Of a stretch of 64,000 nucleotides of DNA, positions 8,512 through 17,676 are shown one piece after another. This stretch comes from Microbacterium esteraromaticum (GTDB taxonomy: Bacteria; Actinomycetota; Actinomycetes; Actinomycetales; Microbacteriaceae). Location of the stretch: NCBI RefSeq assembly GCF_900163815.1, contig NZ_FUKO01000049.1:1-64000 (forward strand). Reading direction: 5' to 3'. Below the pieces are notes generated by a model. That model ran no database searches. It saw nothing but the letters and a program-made list of their open reading frames with translations, and was not told the origin of the DNA. The position numbers and the translations under genes are program-made. Numbering within the stretch: position 1 is the first letter of the stretch; each line of letters begins with the position of its first letter.

Positions 8512-9318
8512 TTGATCGCCACCGGCTCCTTCCTCGCCGCAGCGGTGCTCATTCTGCTGTTCTCGCCTCTCATGTTGACGGCGGGCCGGTGGCAGGTGCG
8601 CCGCCCACGGACCGCTCTGACGCTGTGGTTCTGCGCTTTCTTCGCTGGAATCGGATTCGCGGTGACCTCCGCCGCTATTGCACTGCTGGGTGCCGTCGGC
8701 GGGGTGAATCCTGCGAGTTCAGGTGAAGCGCTGGTGCTGACGCTCGTTGGCTGGTTGAGCCTGGGTGTGCTGGCCGCGGTGATCGCTCTTGTCTCCGCGT
8801 CCGCGGAGCCGCTCGCCGACTCGTGGCGGGAGGCGGTCGGACGCTTCGCCCCGGTGGCAGTCTCCCGCGAGCACTCGCATGGTGTCACCCTCGTGTGGTT
8901 CGATTCCGAGGAGCCGGTGGCGTGTGCGGTGCCTTCTGGGGAGCCAGAGATCTTCCTCTCTACCGCGCTCAAGGAGCTGTTGAGCGACCCGCAGCTTCGT
9001 GCCGTGATCGAGCATGAGCGTGCTCATCTGCGTCAGCATCACGGGTGGGCGGTGCGAATTGCTGAGATCAACGCGCTCTGCTTGCCCAAGCGGTTCCCGG
9101 CCGGGCGAGCGCTCAAGCGGGCCACTCTCCTGTTGATCGAACTCATCGCGGACGATGCAGCCGCTCGTCGCGCCGGTGCCGTCCACCTCGCCAACGCCCT
9201 CGCGACGATGGGGCATAACACGGCCGATCCCGGCCTTGAGCTTCGCGCAGACCGGCTCACCCTCCGCCGCTGGAAGAAGCCGCGGAGCCAGCGCGCCGCA
9301 GCCCTCGCACGCGCCTGA
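8512..9318 (+). CDS. M56-family membrane metallopeptidase (BlaR1/MecR1-like)
   Basis: 268 residues. Three or four N-terminal membrane segments are followed by a zinc site IEHERAHLRQHHGW (HExxH near residue 167) and the downstream glutamate block LIELIADDAAARR. There is no C-terminal penicillin-binding sensor domain, as usual in actinobacterial M56 proteins. The TTG at 8512 is the first plausible start after the repressor stop (8507). By analogy it cleaves or otherwise inactivates the neighbouring BlaI-type repressor in response to a membrane or metal signal. Confidence 0.82.
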   Translation: MIATGSFLAAAVLILLFSPLMLTAGRWQVRRPRTALTLWFCAFFAGIGFAVTSAAIALLGAVGGVNPASSGEALVLTLVGWLSLGVLAAVIALVSASAEPLADSWREAVGRFAPVAVSREHSHGVTLVWFDSEEPVACAVPSGEPEIFLSTALKELLSDPQLRAVIEHERAHLRQHHGWAVRIAEINALCLPKRFPAGRALKRATLLLIELIADDAAARRAGAVHLANALATMGHNTADPGLELRADRLTLRRWKKPRSQRAAALARA

Positions 9319-9342
9319 CCTCGCCGGCACCGGCCACCCTTG

Positions 9343-9360
9343 TCTACGACACGATGTAGA
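9343..9360. promoter_or_regulatory. CTACGAC-NN-GATGTAG operator C
   Basis: TCTACGACACGATGTAGA, 36-53 nt before the copper-chaperone ATG. Seven-base half sites CTACGAC/GATGTAG with a 2-nt centre match operator B at 8070-8086, so the chaperone-CtaG-CopA operon is probably controlled by the same repressor. Confidence 0.65.
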
Positions 9361-9395
9361 GTTATCGGAGTGGTTGGGTGTCAGGAGGAGTAGTC

Positions 9396-9623
9396 ATGGC
9401 CGAGTTCGAGTTCTGGGTGAACGGGATGACCTGCGAGCACTGCGAGCGCGCTGTTACGGCCGAGCTTTCCGCGCTCTCGGGTGTCGTCGATGTCCAGGTG
9501 GATGCCGCTTCCGGTCGCGTTCTTCTCGCCCACGAGAGGCCCCTTGATCTGATTGTGGTGGAGTCGGCTGTCGATGATGCCGGCTACACGGTGCGGTCCT
9601 GGCCCGCAGTGGTGGATGTCTGA
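9396..9623 (+). CDS. Heavy-metal-associated (HMA) copper chaperone
   Basis: 75 residues, a single HMA domain: FWVNGMTCEHCERAV with Cys13 and Cys16 as the metal-binding pair. It should carry Cu(I) in the cytoplasm to the CopA-type ATPase two genes downstream. The start is ATG 9396, which has an AGGAGG site 8 nt upstream; the in-frame GTG at 9378 would lie before that site. The next gene begins inside its last codons, so the two are translationally coupled. Confidence 0.9.
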   Translation: MAEFEFWVNGMTCEHCERAVTAELSALSGVVDVQVDAASGRVLLAHERPLDLIVVESAVDDAGYTVRSWPAVVDV

Positions 9624-11682
9624 CACCATCGCGGCCACCACTGCAGCGTCCGCGCCCATGCCGGATCCTCGAGTGCGTAAACCCTTGACTGCGGTGGCCG
9701 CGCTTCTAATCGGCGGAGCCGCCCTCGCGCTCATCGCCTTCCCGATTGTCGTGGCGGTCATGCTCGGCGAAGCACCGTATGACCTTCTACATGTCGGATA
9801 TCCGGGCGTCGATGTGGCTGTGATCACCACCAGTCTGCTCTCCGGCGCGCAGCTCGCCACCTTGGTGACCAGTGGTGCGCTGGTGCATCTGTTGTTCCTG
9901 AGGGATGCGCCTGCCCGCACGGCGCGCTATCTCTCGGAGGGTTTCGAGATCACGGTGCTGCGCATCGCTTCGGGGGCATGGGCCGTGTGCGCAGGTGCGC
10001 TGGTGGTCTTCGAGGCTCTTGATTCCAATGGCACTCCGTTGGCGCGCCTGGCGACGCCCAGCGCGTTGCCGTTCCTGTGGGAGGCGAGCTATGCGCCGAA
10101 GGCGTGGACGATCAGTTTCCTGGCGGCGTTGATCGTTTTCTTCGTCTCGTTCTTCTCGGAACGGTGGACGGGCCTGATGATCCCGTTGTGGGCGACCGGA
10201 ATCGCGGTGCTCGCCCCTGTCGTGTCTGGGCAAGTGCTCGTGGGCCCCGATCATGACTTCGGCAGTGACGCGGCGATCTTCCAGACCATCGCTGTGAACG
10301 CGTTCTTCGGGGCGGCACTGGTCGCCGTCATGCGCGTGGTCTCCGGGCGGCTTGTCTCGCCGCTGACTTTGCGGCGACTGTTCCGGATCGGGGTCGTCGC
10401 GCTTCCCGTCATCGTCGTCTCCGATGTGATCATCGCCGTGTTCAAGCTCGCTGGTGGCGATATCGCCGCCTCGCTGACCGGGTGGCTGATTCTCGCTGGC
10501 TTCGCCTGCCTGGTCGTCATCACGGTGGTGTTTGTCGTCGCCGCGATCCTCGCCCGGCGAGGAAAGCTGCGGGCCGGGCACATCACCGGGCTCCTCTCCC
10601 TGGCGGCCGTGGCGGTGGCGGGGTGGACCGGGGTCGGTGTGGCGATGACGAGGCAGCCGCCGCCGCAGTACTTCGTGCCGACGAGCATCGAGCAGGTCTT
10701 CATGGGCTTCGAGGTCCCTGACGCTCCGACGCTCGGTGTGTTGTTCGGGCAGTGGCGTCCGAACCTGCTGTTCCTGGGTATCGCCGCGGCGGCGATCATC
10801 GTCTACCTGGTCGCTGTGCGCACGTTGCACCGCCGGGGTGATCGGTGGCCTCTCGGGCGGACGGCCGCGTGGATCGGCGGGTGGACGGTTGTGGTCGTCG
10901 CCACGAGCTCTGGGTTCGGGAAGTACTCGGCCCCGGATTTCGGGGTGCACATGATCGTGCATATGTCGCTGAACATGCTCGCCCCGGGGCTTCTCGTCCT
11001 CGGAGGCGTCGTCACACTGCTGCTACGGGCATCCCGCTCGGACCGGACGAAACCGGCGGGCTTGCACGACTGGATCACGTGGGTGCTGCACTGGCGGGTG
11101 CTGCAGTTCCTCTACAACCCGCTGATCGTGTTCGTGGTCTTCGTCGGCTCCTACTACGGCCTGTATCTCACGGGCATCTTCGGCGACTACATGCGGTTCC
11201 ACTGGGCGCACCAGCTCATGAACCTGCACTTCCTCATCGTCGGCTACCTCTACTACAGTCTCATCATCGGCGTCGACCGGCCCCCACGGCCTCTCCCGCA
11301 TATCGGCAAGCTCGGGTATGTGCTGGCGGCGATGCCGTTCCATGCGTTCTTCGGCGTGATCCTGATGACCAGCCATGTGATCATCGCCGAGACCTTCTAC
11401 CGCTACCTCGACCTGCCCTGGGCCGACCTGCAGGCCCAGCAATACCTTGGCGGCGGCGTCGCGTGGGCGGGCGGGGAGATCCCGCTGATGATCGTCATCG
11501 TCGCACTCGCCATCCAGTGGAGCCGGCAAGACGCCACAGGTGCCCGCCGTAAGGACCGGCACCTCGACACCGGCCGCGACGACGAGTACGACGCCTACAA
11601 CCAGATGCTCCAGCGCCTCGCCGACCGCGACGCCACCCGACCCGGCCCCCGACCGACCGTCCGAGAGGACACCCACTCATGA
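9616..11682 (+). CDS. CopD-CtaG fusion membrane protein (copper transport / cytochrome oxidase assembly)
   Basis: 688 residues with about 14 membrane segments. The first half (to about residue 350) resembles the CopD copper-import domain; the second half is a caa3-type CtaG domain (PDFGVHMIVHMSLNMLAPGL, FHWAHQLMNLHFLIVGYLYY, MPFHAFFGVILMTS), rich in His and Met. Such fusions move copper across the membrane toward cytochrome oxidase assembly. ATG 9616 overlaps the chaperone gene by 8 nt, and the stop overlaps CopA (ATGA), giving a chaperone/CtaG/CopA operon. Confidence 0.88.
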   Translation: MSDTIAATTAASAPMPDPRVRKPLTAVAALLIGGAALALIAFPIVVAVMLGEAPYDLLHVGYPGVDVAVITTSLLSGAQLATLVTSGALVHLLFLRDAPARTARYLSEGFEITVLRIASGAWAVCAGALVVFEALDSNGTPLARLATPSALPFLWEASYAPKAWTISFLAALIVFFVSFFSERWTGLMIPLWATGIAVLAPVVSGQVLVGPDHDFGSDAAIFQTIAVNAFFGAALVAVMRVVSGRLVSPLTLRRLFRIGVVALPVIVVSDVIIAVFKLAGGDIAASLTGWLILAGFACLVVITVVFVVAAILARRGKLRAGHITGLLSLAAVAVAGWTGVGVAMTRQPPPQYFVPTSIEQVFMGFEVPDAPTLGVLFGQWRPNLLFLGIAAAAIIVYLVAVRTLHRRGDRWPLGRTAAWIGGWTVVVVATSSGFGKYSAPDFGVHMIVHMSLNMLAPGLLVLGGVVTLLLRASRSDRTKPAGLHDWITWVLHWRVLQFLYNPLIVFVVFVGSYYGLYLTGIFGDYMRFHWAHQLMNLHFLIVGYLYYSLIIGVDRPPRPLPHIGKLGYVLAAMPFHAFFGVILMTSHVIIAETFYRYLDLPWADLQAQQYLGGGVAWAGGEIPLMIVIVALAIQWSRQDATGARRKDRHLDTGRDDEYDAYNQMLQRLADRDATRPGPRPTVREDTHS

Positions 11683-13934
11683 CGACCACGGACACCACCA
11701 CACCGGTGGATCTCACCCCGGTAGAGCTCGACATCTCCGGGATGACCTGCGCCGCCTGCGCGGGACGCGTCGAGCGCGCACTGGGCAAGCTCGATGGTGT
11801 GACGGCGAGCGTCAACTACGCCACCGAACGCGCCATCATCACCGGCCTTCCCGACAGCGAGGTGCCCACGGCGATCCGTCAGGTCGAGAACGCCGGATAC
11901 GGTGCGCACCTACGCGAGGGCAGCGACGACACCTGGTCGACGCGCGCCACCGAGGTACGGATCTCCTCCCTCCGGCGTCGCCTGGCTGTGTCCGCGCTGC
12001 TCACTGTCCCGCTGATGGACATCACTATCGTTCTCGCCCTCGTCCCCGGGTGGCGGTTCCCCTGCTGGGAATGGGTATGCGTGCTGATGGCCCTGCCGAT
12101 CGTGACCTGGGCCGCGTGGCCATTCCACCGGGCCACGCTCCGCAACCTGCGCCACGGCGCAGTCAGCATGGACACCCTCGTCTCCCTCGGCATCGCCGCC
12201 TCCTTCGGATGGGCGATCCTCACCCTGCTGCTCGGGTTCGGCACCACCGAAGCCGCCAGCTACTGGCTCGGCTTCGGCGTCACCCCCGCAGGCGCCGACT
12301 CCATCTATCTGGACGTCGCCGCCGGAATGACGACCTTTCAACTCGCCGGCCGGTACTTCGAGACCCGTTCCCGCCGCAAAGCCGGCGATGTCCTCGGCGC
12401 TCTGAACGCCCTCGCCGCCACTCACGTCCGGGTCGTTAGCGACGGCGTCGAGACGATCGAACCCGCAACCGCACTCCGCGTCGGCGACACCTTCGTCGTC
12501 CTTCCGGGTGAGACGATCCCCGCCGATGGCATCGTCCACGCGGGCACGGCCGCGGTGGATGCGAGCATGATGACCGGGGAACCCGTCCCCGTGCCCGTCG
12601 GCCCCGGAGCCGCGGTGACCGGCGGGACGATCAGCACCGACGGTCGCCTGGAGGTGACCACGACCTCGGTCGGCGCCAACACCCAGCTCGCGCAGATGGC
12701 CGCCCTCACCGAGCAGGCCCAGGCCCGCAAAGCGCGAGTGCAGAACCTCGTCGACCGCATCGTCACCTGGTTCGTCCCCGCCGTCATCACCCTCGCGATC
12801 ATCGTCACCGTCGCCTGGACATTCACCGGCACCCCGTTCGCGCAGGCGTTCGGCATCGGGATCAGCGTCCTCATCATCGCCTGCCCCTGCGCACTCGGGC
12901 TCGCAACGCCGACCGCACTCATGGTCGGGATCGGACGGGCCGCGACCCTCGGCATCCTCATCAAAGGCCACGACGCCCTCGAAGCCTCCGGCACCATCAC
13001 CACCGTCGTCCTCGACAAGACCGGAACCCTCACCACCGGACGCATGACCGTCGAAACCGCGACCCCCTTCGGAATCGCCGATCACGAACTGTGGCGTCTC
13101 GCAGCCTCTGTGGAGCAGGGTTCCGAGCATGCGATCGCGCACGCCATCCAGGACGCCGCCCGCGCCCACGTCACCGACCTTCACCCGTTGGAGGACTTCA
13201 CCGCCCTCCCCGGCCTCGGTGCTACCGCCCGCATCACAGGGAGCACCCTCCTCGTCGGGAACGCCGACCTGCTCCGCGAGCACGGCATCGACCTCACCCC
13301 GGCGGCCGCAGCGCTCGCGGACGCCCACGAGCACGGGCACACCGTCGCTCTCGTCGCTCGCGACGGGCAGCTGATCGGGCTCCTTGCCCTCGCCGACACC
13401 ATCAAGCCCGGCGCCGCGGACGCCATCACAGCGCTGCACGCCCAGAACCTCACCACCGTGCTCCTCACCGGCGACAGCCCCGCTGCCGGTGCTCGCATCG
13501 CGGCCGAACTCGGCATCGAACGCGTCCACGCCGGCGTCGCCCCTGCCCAGAAAGCAGACGTCGTCCGCGAACTCCAAGCAGCCGGAGAAAAGGTCGCGAT
13601 GGTCGGCGACGGCATCAACGACGCCATCGCCCTCGCCACCGCGGACCTCGGGCTCGCGCTCGTGTCCGGCACCGACATCGCCCTCAAAGCCGCGGACATC
13701 ATCCTCGTCCGCGACGACCTCCACGTCATCCCGGATGCGATCGCGATCTCCCGCAAGACCCTCCGCACCATCCGCACCAACCTCGGCTGGGCCTTCGGAT
13801 ACAACATCGCCGCGATCCCGATCGCTGCTGCCGGGTTCCTGAACCCCCTCATCGCCGCCGCCGCGATGTCCCTGTCCTCCGTCCTCGTCGTCTACAACAG
13901 CCTCCGCATCCAGCGCGTGCGCAGCACCCGGTAG
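11679..13934 (+). CDS. copA: Copper-translocating P1B-type ATPase
   Basis: 751 residues. One N-terminal HMA domain (GMTCAAC, Cys24/Cys27), eight expected membrane helices, TGEP actuator loop, transmembrane CPC motif near residue 402, phosphorylation site DKTGTLT near 446, the P-domain GDGIND near 643, and C-terminal YN and MSLSS motifs in the last two helices. CPC plus YN and MxxSS define Cu(I)-exporting P1B-1 ATPases. Odd point: the P-domain reads GDGINDAIAL where nearly all relatives have AP at positions 6-7 of this motif. It is coupled to the CtaG gene by an ATGA overlap. Confidence 0.92.
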   Translation: MTTTDTTTPVDLTPVELDISGMTCAACAGRVERALGKLDGVTASVNYATERAIITGLPDSEVPTAIRQVENAGYGAHLREGSDDTWSTRATEVRISSLRRRLAVSALLTVPLMDITIVLALVPGWRFPCWEWVCVLMALPIVTWAAWPFHRATLRNLRHGAVSMDTLVSLGIAASFGWAILTLLLGFGTTEAASYWLGFGVTPAGADSIYLDVAAGMTTFQLAGRYFETRSRRKAGDVLGALNALAATHVRVVSDGVETIEPATALRVGDTFVVLPGETIPADGIVHAGTAAVDASMMTGEPVPVPVGPGAAVTGGTISTDGRLEVTTTSVGANTQLAQMAALTEQAQARKARVQNLVDRIVTWFVPAVITLAIIVTVAWTFTGTPFAQAFGIGISVLIIACPCALGLATPTALMVGIGRAATLGILIKGHDALEASGTITTVVLDKTGTLTTGRMTVETATPFGIADHELWRLAASVEQGSEHAIAHAIQDAARAHVTDLHPLEDFTALPGLGATARITGSTLLVGNADLLREHGIDLTPAAAALADAHEHGHTVALVARDGQLIGLLALADTIKPGAADAITALHAQNLTTVLLTGDSPAAGARIAAELGIERVHAGVAPAQKADVVRELQAAGEKVAMVGDGINDAIALATADLGLALVSGTDIALKAADIILVRDDLHVIPDAIAISRKTLRTIRTNLGWAFGYNIAAIPIAAAGFLNPLIAAAAMSLSSVLVVYNSLRIQRVRSTR

Positions 13935-13960
13935 GAGAAAGCCAGAAGACAGATACCCCG

Positions 13961-14134
13961 ATGGAGTTCTTCCTGCCGCTGTCCCTTGCCGCGACGCTCT
14001 ACCTCCTCGTGCTCTGGATCGCCCTCACCACACCGCCACGGCCCCCACAGCTCTCAGATCCCACCCTGCGCGACGAATGGGACTCCGTTGCCTTTCGGGT
14101 GCGCAAAGGCGTCGAACGCCTGCGCAGGCGGTAG
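13961..14134 (+). CDS. Small single-span membrane protein
   Basis: 57 residues: one N-terminal membrane helix (LPLSLAATLYLLVLWIAL) followed by a basic cytoplasmic tail ending GVERLRRR. The start 26 nt after the CopA stop, with a GAAAG-type site upstream, suggests it is the last gene of the chaperone operon. I know no named family. A role as a small partner of CopA or CtaG is only inferred from position. Confidence 0.6.
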   Translation: MEFFLPLSLAATLYLLVLWIALTTPPRPPQLSDPTLRDEWDSVAFRVRKGVERLRRR

Positions 14135-14224
14135 CGCCCTCGCGGGAGCCCGAGCCGGCTCACCCGGGGAGACGCTGTGCGCAGGCGCTTTGACCTCGCG
14201 ATCGCCACCCCGCTAATGTAGCTA

Positions 14225-14237
14225 CTACATGTTGTAG
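14225..14237. promoter_or_regulatory. CTACATGTTGTAG operator D
   Basis: The 18 bases starting at 14225 repeat exactly those of operator A at 6996-7013. The palindrome ends 16 nt before the DUF5134 ATG. Its half sites overlap more closely than in operators B and C (13 versus 16 bp), so a second repressor or a different dimer register is possible. Confidence 0.6.
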
Positions 14238-14253
14238 AGATAAGGTGTGTGGC

Positions 14254-14844
14254 ATGCTGTCTGACCCGGTGCTCCAATGGACGCTGACACTCGCCTTCTC
14301 CGCGACCGCCGCCTACGCAACACTGCGACTCTTCACAGACCGCAAGCCGCTGCTCATCGTGGGCAACGCTCTGCACCTGGTGATGAGCCTCGTGATGATC
14401 GCCATGTGCTGGCCGTGGTGGACCGTACTGCCGCCACTCCCGCAGACGCTCTTCTTCTCGGCCGGCACGGCCTGGTTCGGTGCGATCGTGCTCCTCCAGA
14501 CGCGGCGTCGCATCACCCGGGCTGCCGTGGGCGGACACAGCGCGTGGCATCAGGTGGCACACGCGGGCATGATGCTCGCGATGGTCTGGATGATCCTCGC
14601 GATGCCTTCCGGAACCGACGCCACGATGCATGCCCACCACCATGGCGGACTCGAGCCGTGGGCCGCCCTGACAGGGGTTGCCATCACCGCGGCGCTGACG
14701 ACATCCGGCGTCCTTTTTCTCGTCGAGCTCATCCGCTGCCTGCGCGGTCGCACGACCTGGCTCGGACACACCGGCGACGTCGCTTCCGGGACTCTCATGA
14801 GCTTCGGCATGGCAGCGATGTGCTGGCCGATGATCACCGGCTAA
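14254..14844 (+). CDS. DUF5134 family membrane protein
   Basis: 196 residues with about six membrane segments and many histidines and methionines (HLVMSLVMIAMCWPWW; MHAHHHGGLEPW). DUF5134 proteins usually sit in actinobacterial copper clusters. The His/Met-rich segments suggest copper binding or passage, but the function is unknown. ATG 14254 has an AAGG site 8 nt upstream; GTG 14245 is an alternative. It is followed by the YcnI and CopC-CopD genes, and operator D lies directly upstream. Confidence 0.8.
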   Translation: MLSDPVLQWTLTLAFSATAAYATLRLFTDRKPLLIVGNALHLVMSLVMIAMCWPWWTVLPPLPQTLFFSAGTAWFGAIVLLQTRRRITRAAVGGHSAWHQVAHAGMMLAMVWMILAMPSGTDATMHAHHHGGLEPWAALTGVAITAALTTSGVLFLVELIRCLRGRTTWLGHTGDVASGTLMSFGMAAMCWPMITG

Positions 14845-14908
14845 AAACCCTCAACACCACCATCAATCCGCCGCTCCTGCCGGCGGGCCAACAAGAAAGA
14901 GAGACACC

Positions 14909-15646
14909 ATGAACACACGACGCACCAAGAGGCCCCTTCTGATCGGAACCGGAGCCCTCGCGGCTACTGCCGCACTGGTTCTGGGCGGTGCCGTCGCTGC
15001 GAACGCACACGTCAGTATCGCGGAAGGCCCGGTGGAGGCGGGCTCGTACTCGATCCTCACGTTCAGCGTGCCACATGGATGCGATGGGGCTGCGACGACG
15101 GAGGTGGCGATCCAGATCCCCGAGGGCATCAACGCCGTCACACCCACCCGCAACAGCCTGTACACCGTCGAGAAGGTGATGGAAGACCTCGACACCCCGA
15201 TCACTGACAGCCACGGCAACGAGGTCACCGAACGCGTCGCGCAGGTCGTCTACACGGCGGCGACGCCGCTCCCCGATGGGCAGCGAGACGCGTTCGAACT
15301 CTCGCTGCAGATCCCCGAGGACGCCGCCGACACCGCCCTGTACTTCCCGACTGTGCAGACCTGCGAGCAGGGCGAGACCGCCTGGGTGCAGATCCCGGAA
15401 GAAGGCCAGGACGGCCACGATCTGGACGCGCCAGCCCCCAGCGTCGACGTCGTCGCAGCCAGTGACGCAGGATCGCACGGGCACGGTGACAACACTGACG
15501 CCACCGTCGATGCGCACGACGAGGATTCGGCATCCGCGGCGGCTCCTGCAGATCAGACGCCGCTCGTTGTAACCTCGCTCGCCGTCGGCAGTATCGGCCT
15601 CATCGTCGCTGTCATCGCGCTGCTGAGGGGACGCAAGAAGGCGTGA
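14909..15646 (+). CDS. ycnI: YcnI-type copper-binding protein (DUF1775)
   Basis: 245 residues. A signal peptide ends at ANA-HV, leaving His34 as the mature N-terminus, the usual first copper ligand of YcnI proteins. The DUF1775 domain (FSVPHGCDGAATTEVAIQIP) is followed by an acidic His/Asp-rich linker, a single C-terminal helix and RGRKKA, so the protein is anchored outside the membrane. Family members bind Cu(II) and are found beside CopC/CopD, as here. The stop overlaps the GTG of the CopC-CopD gene. Confidence 0.88.
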   Translation: MNTRRTKRPLLIGTGALAATAALVLGGAVAANAHVSIAEGPVEAGSYSILTFSVPHGCDGAATTEVAIQIPEGINAVTPTRNSLYTVEKVMEDLDTPITDSHGNEVTERVAQVVYTAATPLPDGQRDAFELSLQIPEDAADTALYFPTVQTCEQGETAWVQIPEEGQDGHDLDAPAPSVDVVAASDAGSHGHGDNTDATVDAHDEDSASAAAPADQTPLVVTSLAVGSIGLIVAVIALLRGRKKA

Positions 15647-17364
15647 GCACTCTCATCGCCGGGAAACACGCACCGCGACAGGGTTCCGCCCTGGTCCTCC
15701 GTGCGCTGGCAGCCCTCCTCCTAGGAGGACTGCTGACGCTGACGGGAGCGCAGGCAGCGTCCGCGCATGCCGAGTTGCTGTCCACGACACCGGAGAACGG
15801 TGCCGTGCTCGATGAGGCTCCCGCTGAGGCGGTGCTGACGTTCAACGAGCCCGTACAGCTCATCGACGGCAGCATCCGCCTGTTTCCCGGCGATGACAAC
15901 CCCCTCACCCTCGACGCGCACGTCACCAACACCAGCGTCATCGCCGCGCTCCCCGCCGACCTAGCGGATGCGGGCTACGCGCTGAGCTACCGCGTCGTCT
16001 CAGCAGACGGGCACCCCATCTCCGGCGCGATCACCTTCACCATCGGAGACGGCCAGGCGGACAGCGCGACGGCTCCCATCGTGGAAACCGCGACACCTCC
16101 AGACACCCAGTTCGCCGTCAGCGCCCTGACGGCACTGCAATACCTCTCGCTCCTGGTCTTCGCCGGCCTGATCCTGTTCGAGCGACTGGTGCTGCGCAGC
16201 ACAGCACCACCTGAATACTGGTCCAGGAACATCCTGCGACTGACCGGCATCGGAGCGGGAACCGCCTCGCTGCTGCTCATACCCACGTCAGCGCTCAACG
16301 TGACCGGAAACCCACTGACCGCGGTGATCGATCCGACTGCATGGTGGTCGGGTGTCCTCTGGGCACCGGTCGCTGCGGCCATCATCGTATGCGCAGGACT
16401 CGCCGGAGCCGCCGTACTATCGATGCGTCAGCAGGAGCGCAGGGGGATGCGCCTGCTCGCCGTGCTGCCGCCGCTCCTCGCGCTGGCTGCGCCCGTGCTC
16501 GCCGGACACACCCAACTGATGGAACCGCGAGCACTGATCATCGCCGCCGACCTTGGACACCTTCTCGCCGGCTCCTTCTGGACAGGAGGAGTCCTCGGCC
16601 TCCTCCTATTCCTCGCCGCCACCCGCGTGACCAGTACCCAAGAGGCACGTACCGCACCGACTCTCGCCGCGAAGGTCGTGCAGAGGTTCTCCCGCGGCGC
16701 GGTCTGGAGCGTCTTTATCCTCGCAGTCAGCGGAACTCTCATGGGCATCATGATCGTCGGAAGCCTCGACGCTCTCGTCACGACCAGCTACGGGCTCACC
16801 CTCCTGCTCAAGATCGGGATCATCATCCCCGTCATCGCGATCGCCGCCTACAACAGAACCCGACTCCTCCCACGCATCGCGTCACGACCGACCGCACGCA
16901 TGCAATGGCAGACGCTGACCCGAACCCTCAGCTACGAAGCCGCACTCCTCATTGCCATTCTGCTCCTGACCGGCTTCCTCACCAATCTCAGCCCCACACA
17001 CGAACACCACGACACGCCAACCGAGAACACGGCCGCCACCGCTCAGACCGTCACTATCGACGCGGATGCCCAGGGGCTATCGCTGCGGGGCGAGCTCGAA
17101 CCAGCGGTGGCCGGCGAGAACAGGATCACCTTCACACTCGAATACGACGCCGAACCAGTCACGCCCGACGAAGTGACCATTCGCACCCACCAGGCCGAGC
17201 ACGATCTCGGGCCGTTCCAGACCACAGCTGAACTCGACCCAGCAACCGGTCAATACTCCGCGGATCTAGACATGCCCGTCACCGGAGAATGGGAGATACA
17301 AGTGCTCGCCCGCGTATCCACCTTCGCGCAGCCGATCGTCACGATACCCATCACCATCAATTAG
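15643..17364 (+). CDS. CopC-CopD fusion copper resistance/uptake protein
   Basis: 573 residues. A signal peptide ends at ASA-HAELL, so His42 starts the CopC beta-sandwich (SADGHPISGAITF holds a second His ligand). Then comes a CopD domain of about eight membrane helices, and a C-terminal extracytoplasmic segment of about 120 residues resembling a YtkA-like immunoglobulin fold. It should bind Cu(II) outside and move copper across the membrane. The GTG start overlaps the YcnI stop (GTGA), so the two are coupled. It ends the copper block. Confidence 0.88.
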   Translation: MSTLIAGKHAPRQGSALVLRALAALLLGGLLTLTGAQAASAHAELLSTTPENGAVLDEAPAEAVLTFNEPVQLIDGSIRLFPGDDNPLTLDAHVTNTSVIAALPADLADAGYALSYRVVSADGHPISGAITFTIGDGQADSATAPIVETATPPDTQFAVSALTALQYLSLLVFAGLILFERLVLRSTAPPEYWSRNILRLTGIGAGTASLLLIPTSALNVTGNPLTAVIDPTAWWSGVLWAPVAAAIIVCAGLAGAAVLSMRQQERRGMRLLAVLPPLLALAAPVLAGHTQLMEPRALIIAADLGHLLAGSFWTGGVLGLLLFLAATRVTSTQEARTAPTLAAKVVQRFSRGAVWSVFILAVSGTLMGIMIVGSLDALVTTSYGLTLLLKIGIIIPVIAIAAYNRTRLLPRIASRPTARMQWQTLTRTLSYEAALLIAILLLTGFLTNLSPTHEHHDTPTENTAATAQTVTIDADAQGLSLRGELEPAVAGENRITFTLEYDAEPVTPDEVTIRTHQAEHDLGPFQTTAELDPATGQYSADLDMPVTGEWEIQVLARVSTFAQPIVTIPITIN

Positions 17365-17676
17365 CTTCGGTGCGCTGGGGTAGCCGTCGCCGTCAGGGGC
17401 GATGTATGCGCGGATCGGTTCGACGCCGCACCCTTGTGCGCCACCGCGGCAAGACTATGTCTCGCACACACCGATAATTCGGACGTTGCGACCTTTGCGC
17501 CCCTACGGCGTTCCTTTCTTCGCGTAGTAGCGCGCAGGGGTGTTGACAGTGAGCGATCGCCATTTGCGGCGGTAGTTGAGCTCGTAGCCGTCACCGGTTG
17601 GCGGGGCCCGCCAGGAGGTTGTCTCGCCGCGAGGCGCGCAACGCCGCCTTGGGAGATCATCGAATCTGCTGCGGAT
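17365..17676. other. Intergenic region between converging genes
   Basis: No complete gene is visible in these 312 bases between two converging genes. A minus-strand stretch near 17505-17600 reads GYELNYRRKWRSLTV…ARYYAKKGTP and stops, which looks like the C-terminal end of a lost protein, but I cannot assign it. Confidence 0.4.

Noticed and set aside
11910-13724. 604-codon minus-strand frame opposite CopA
   Set aside because: Low-complexity Gly/Asp/Glu translation, mirror of the CopA coding bias.
17505-17610. Minus-strand fragment …GYELNYRRKWRSLTV…YYAKKGTP
   Set aside because: It looks protein-like and ends at a stop, but it is too short to assign and has no start, so it is only mentioned under the intergenic entry.
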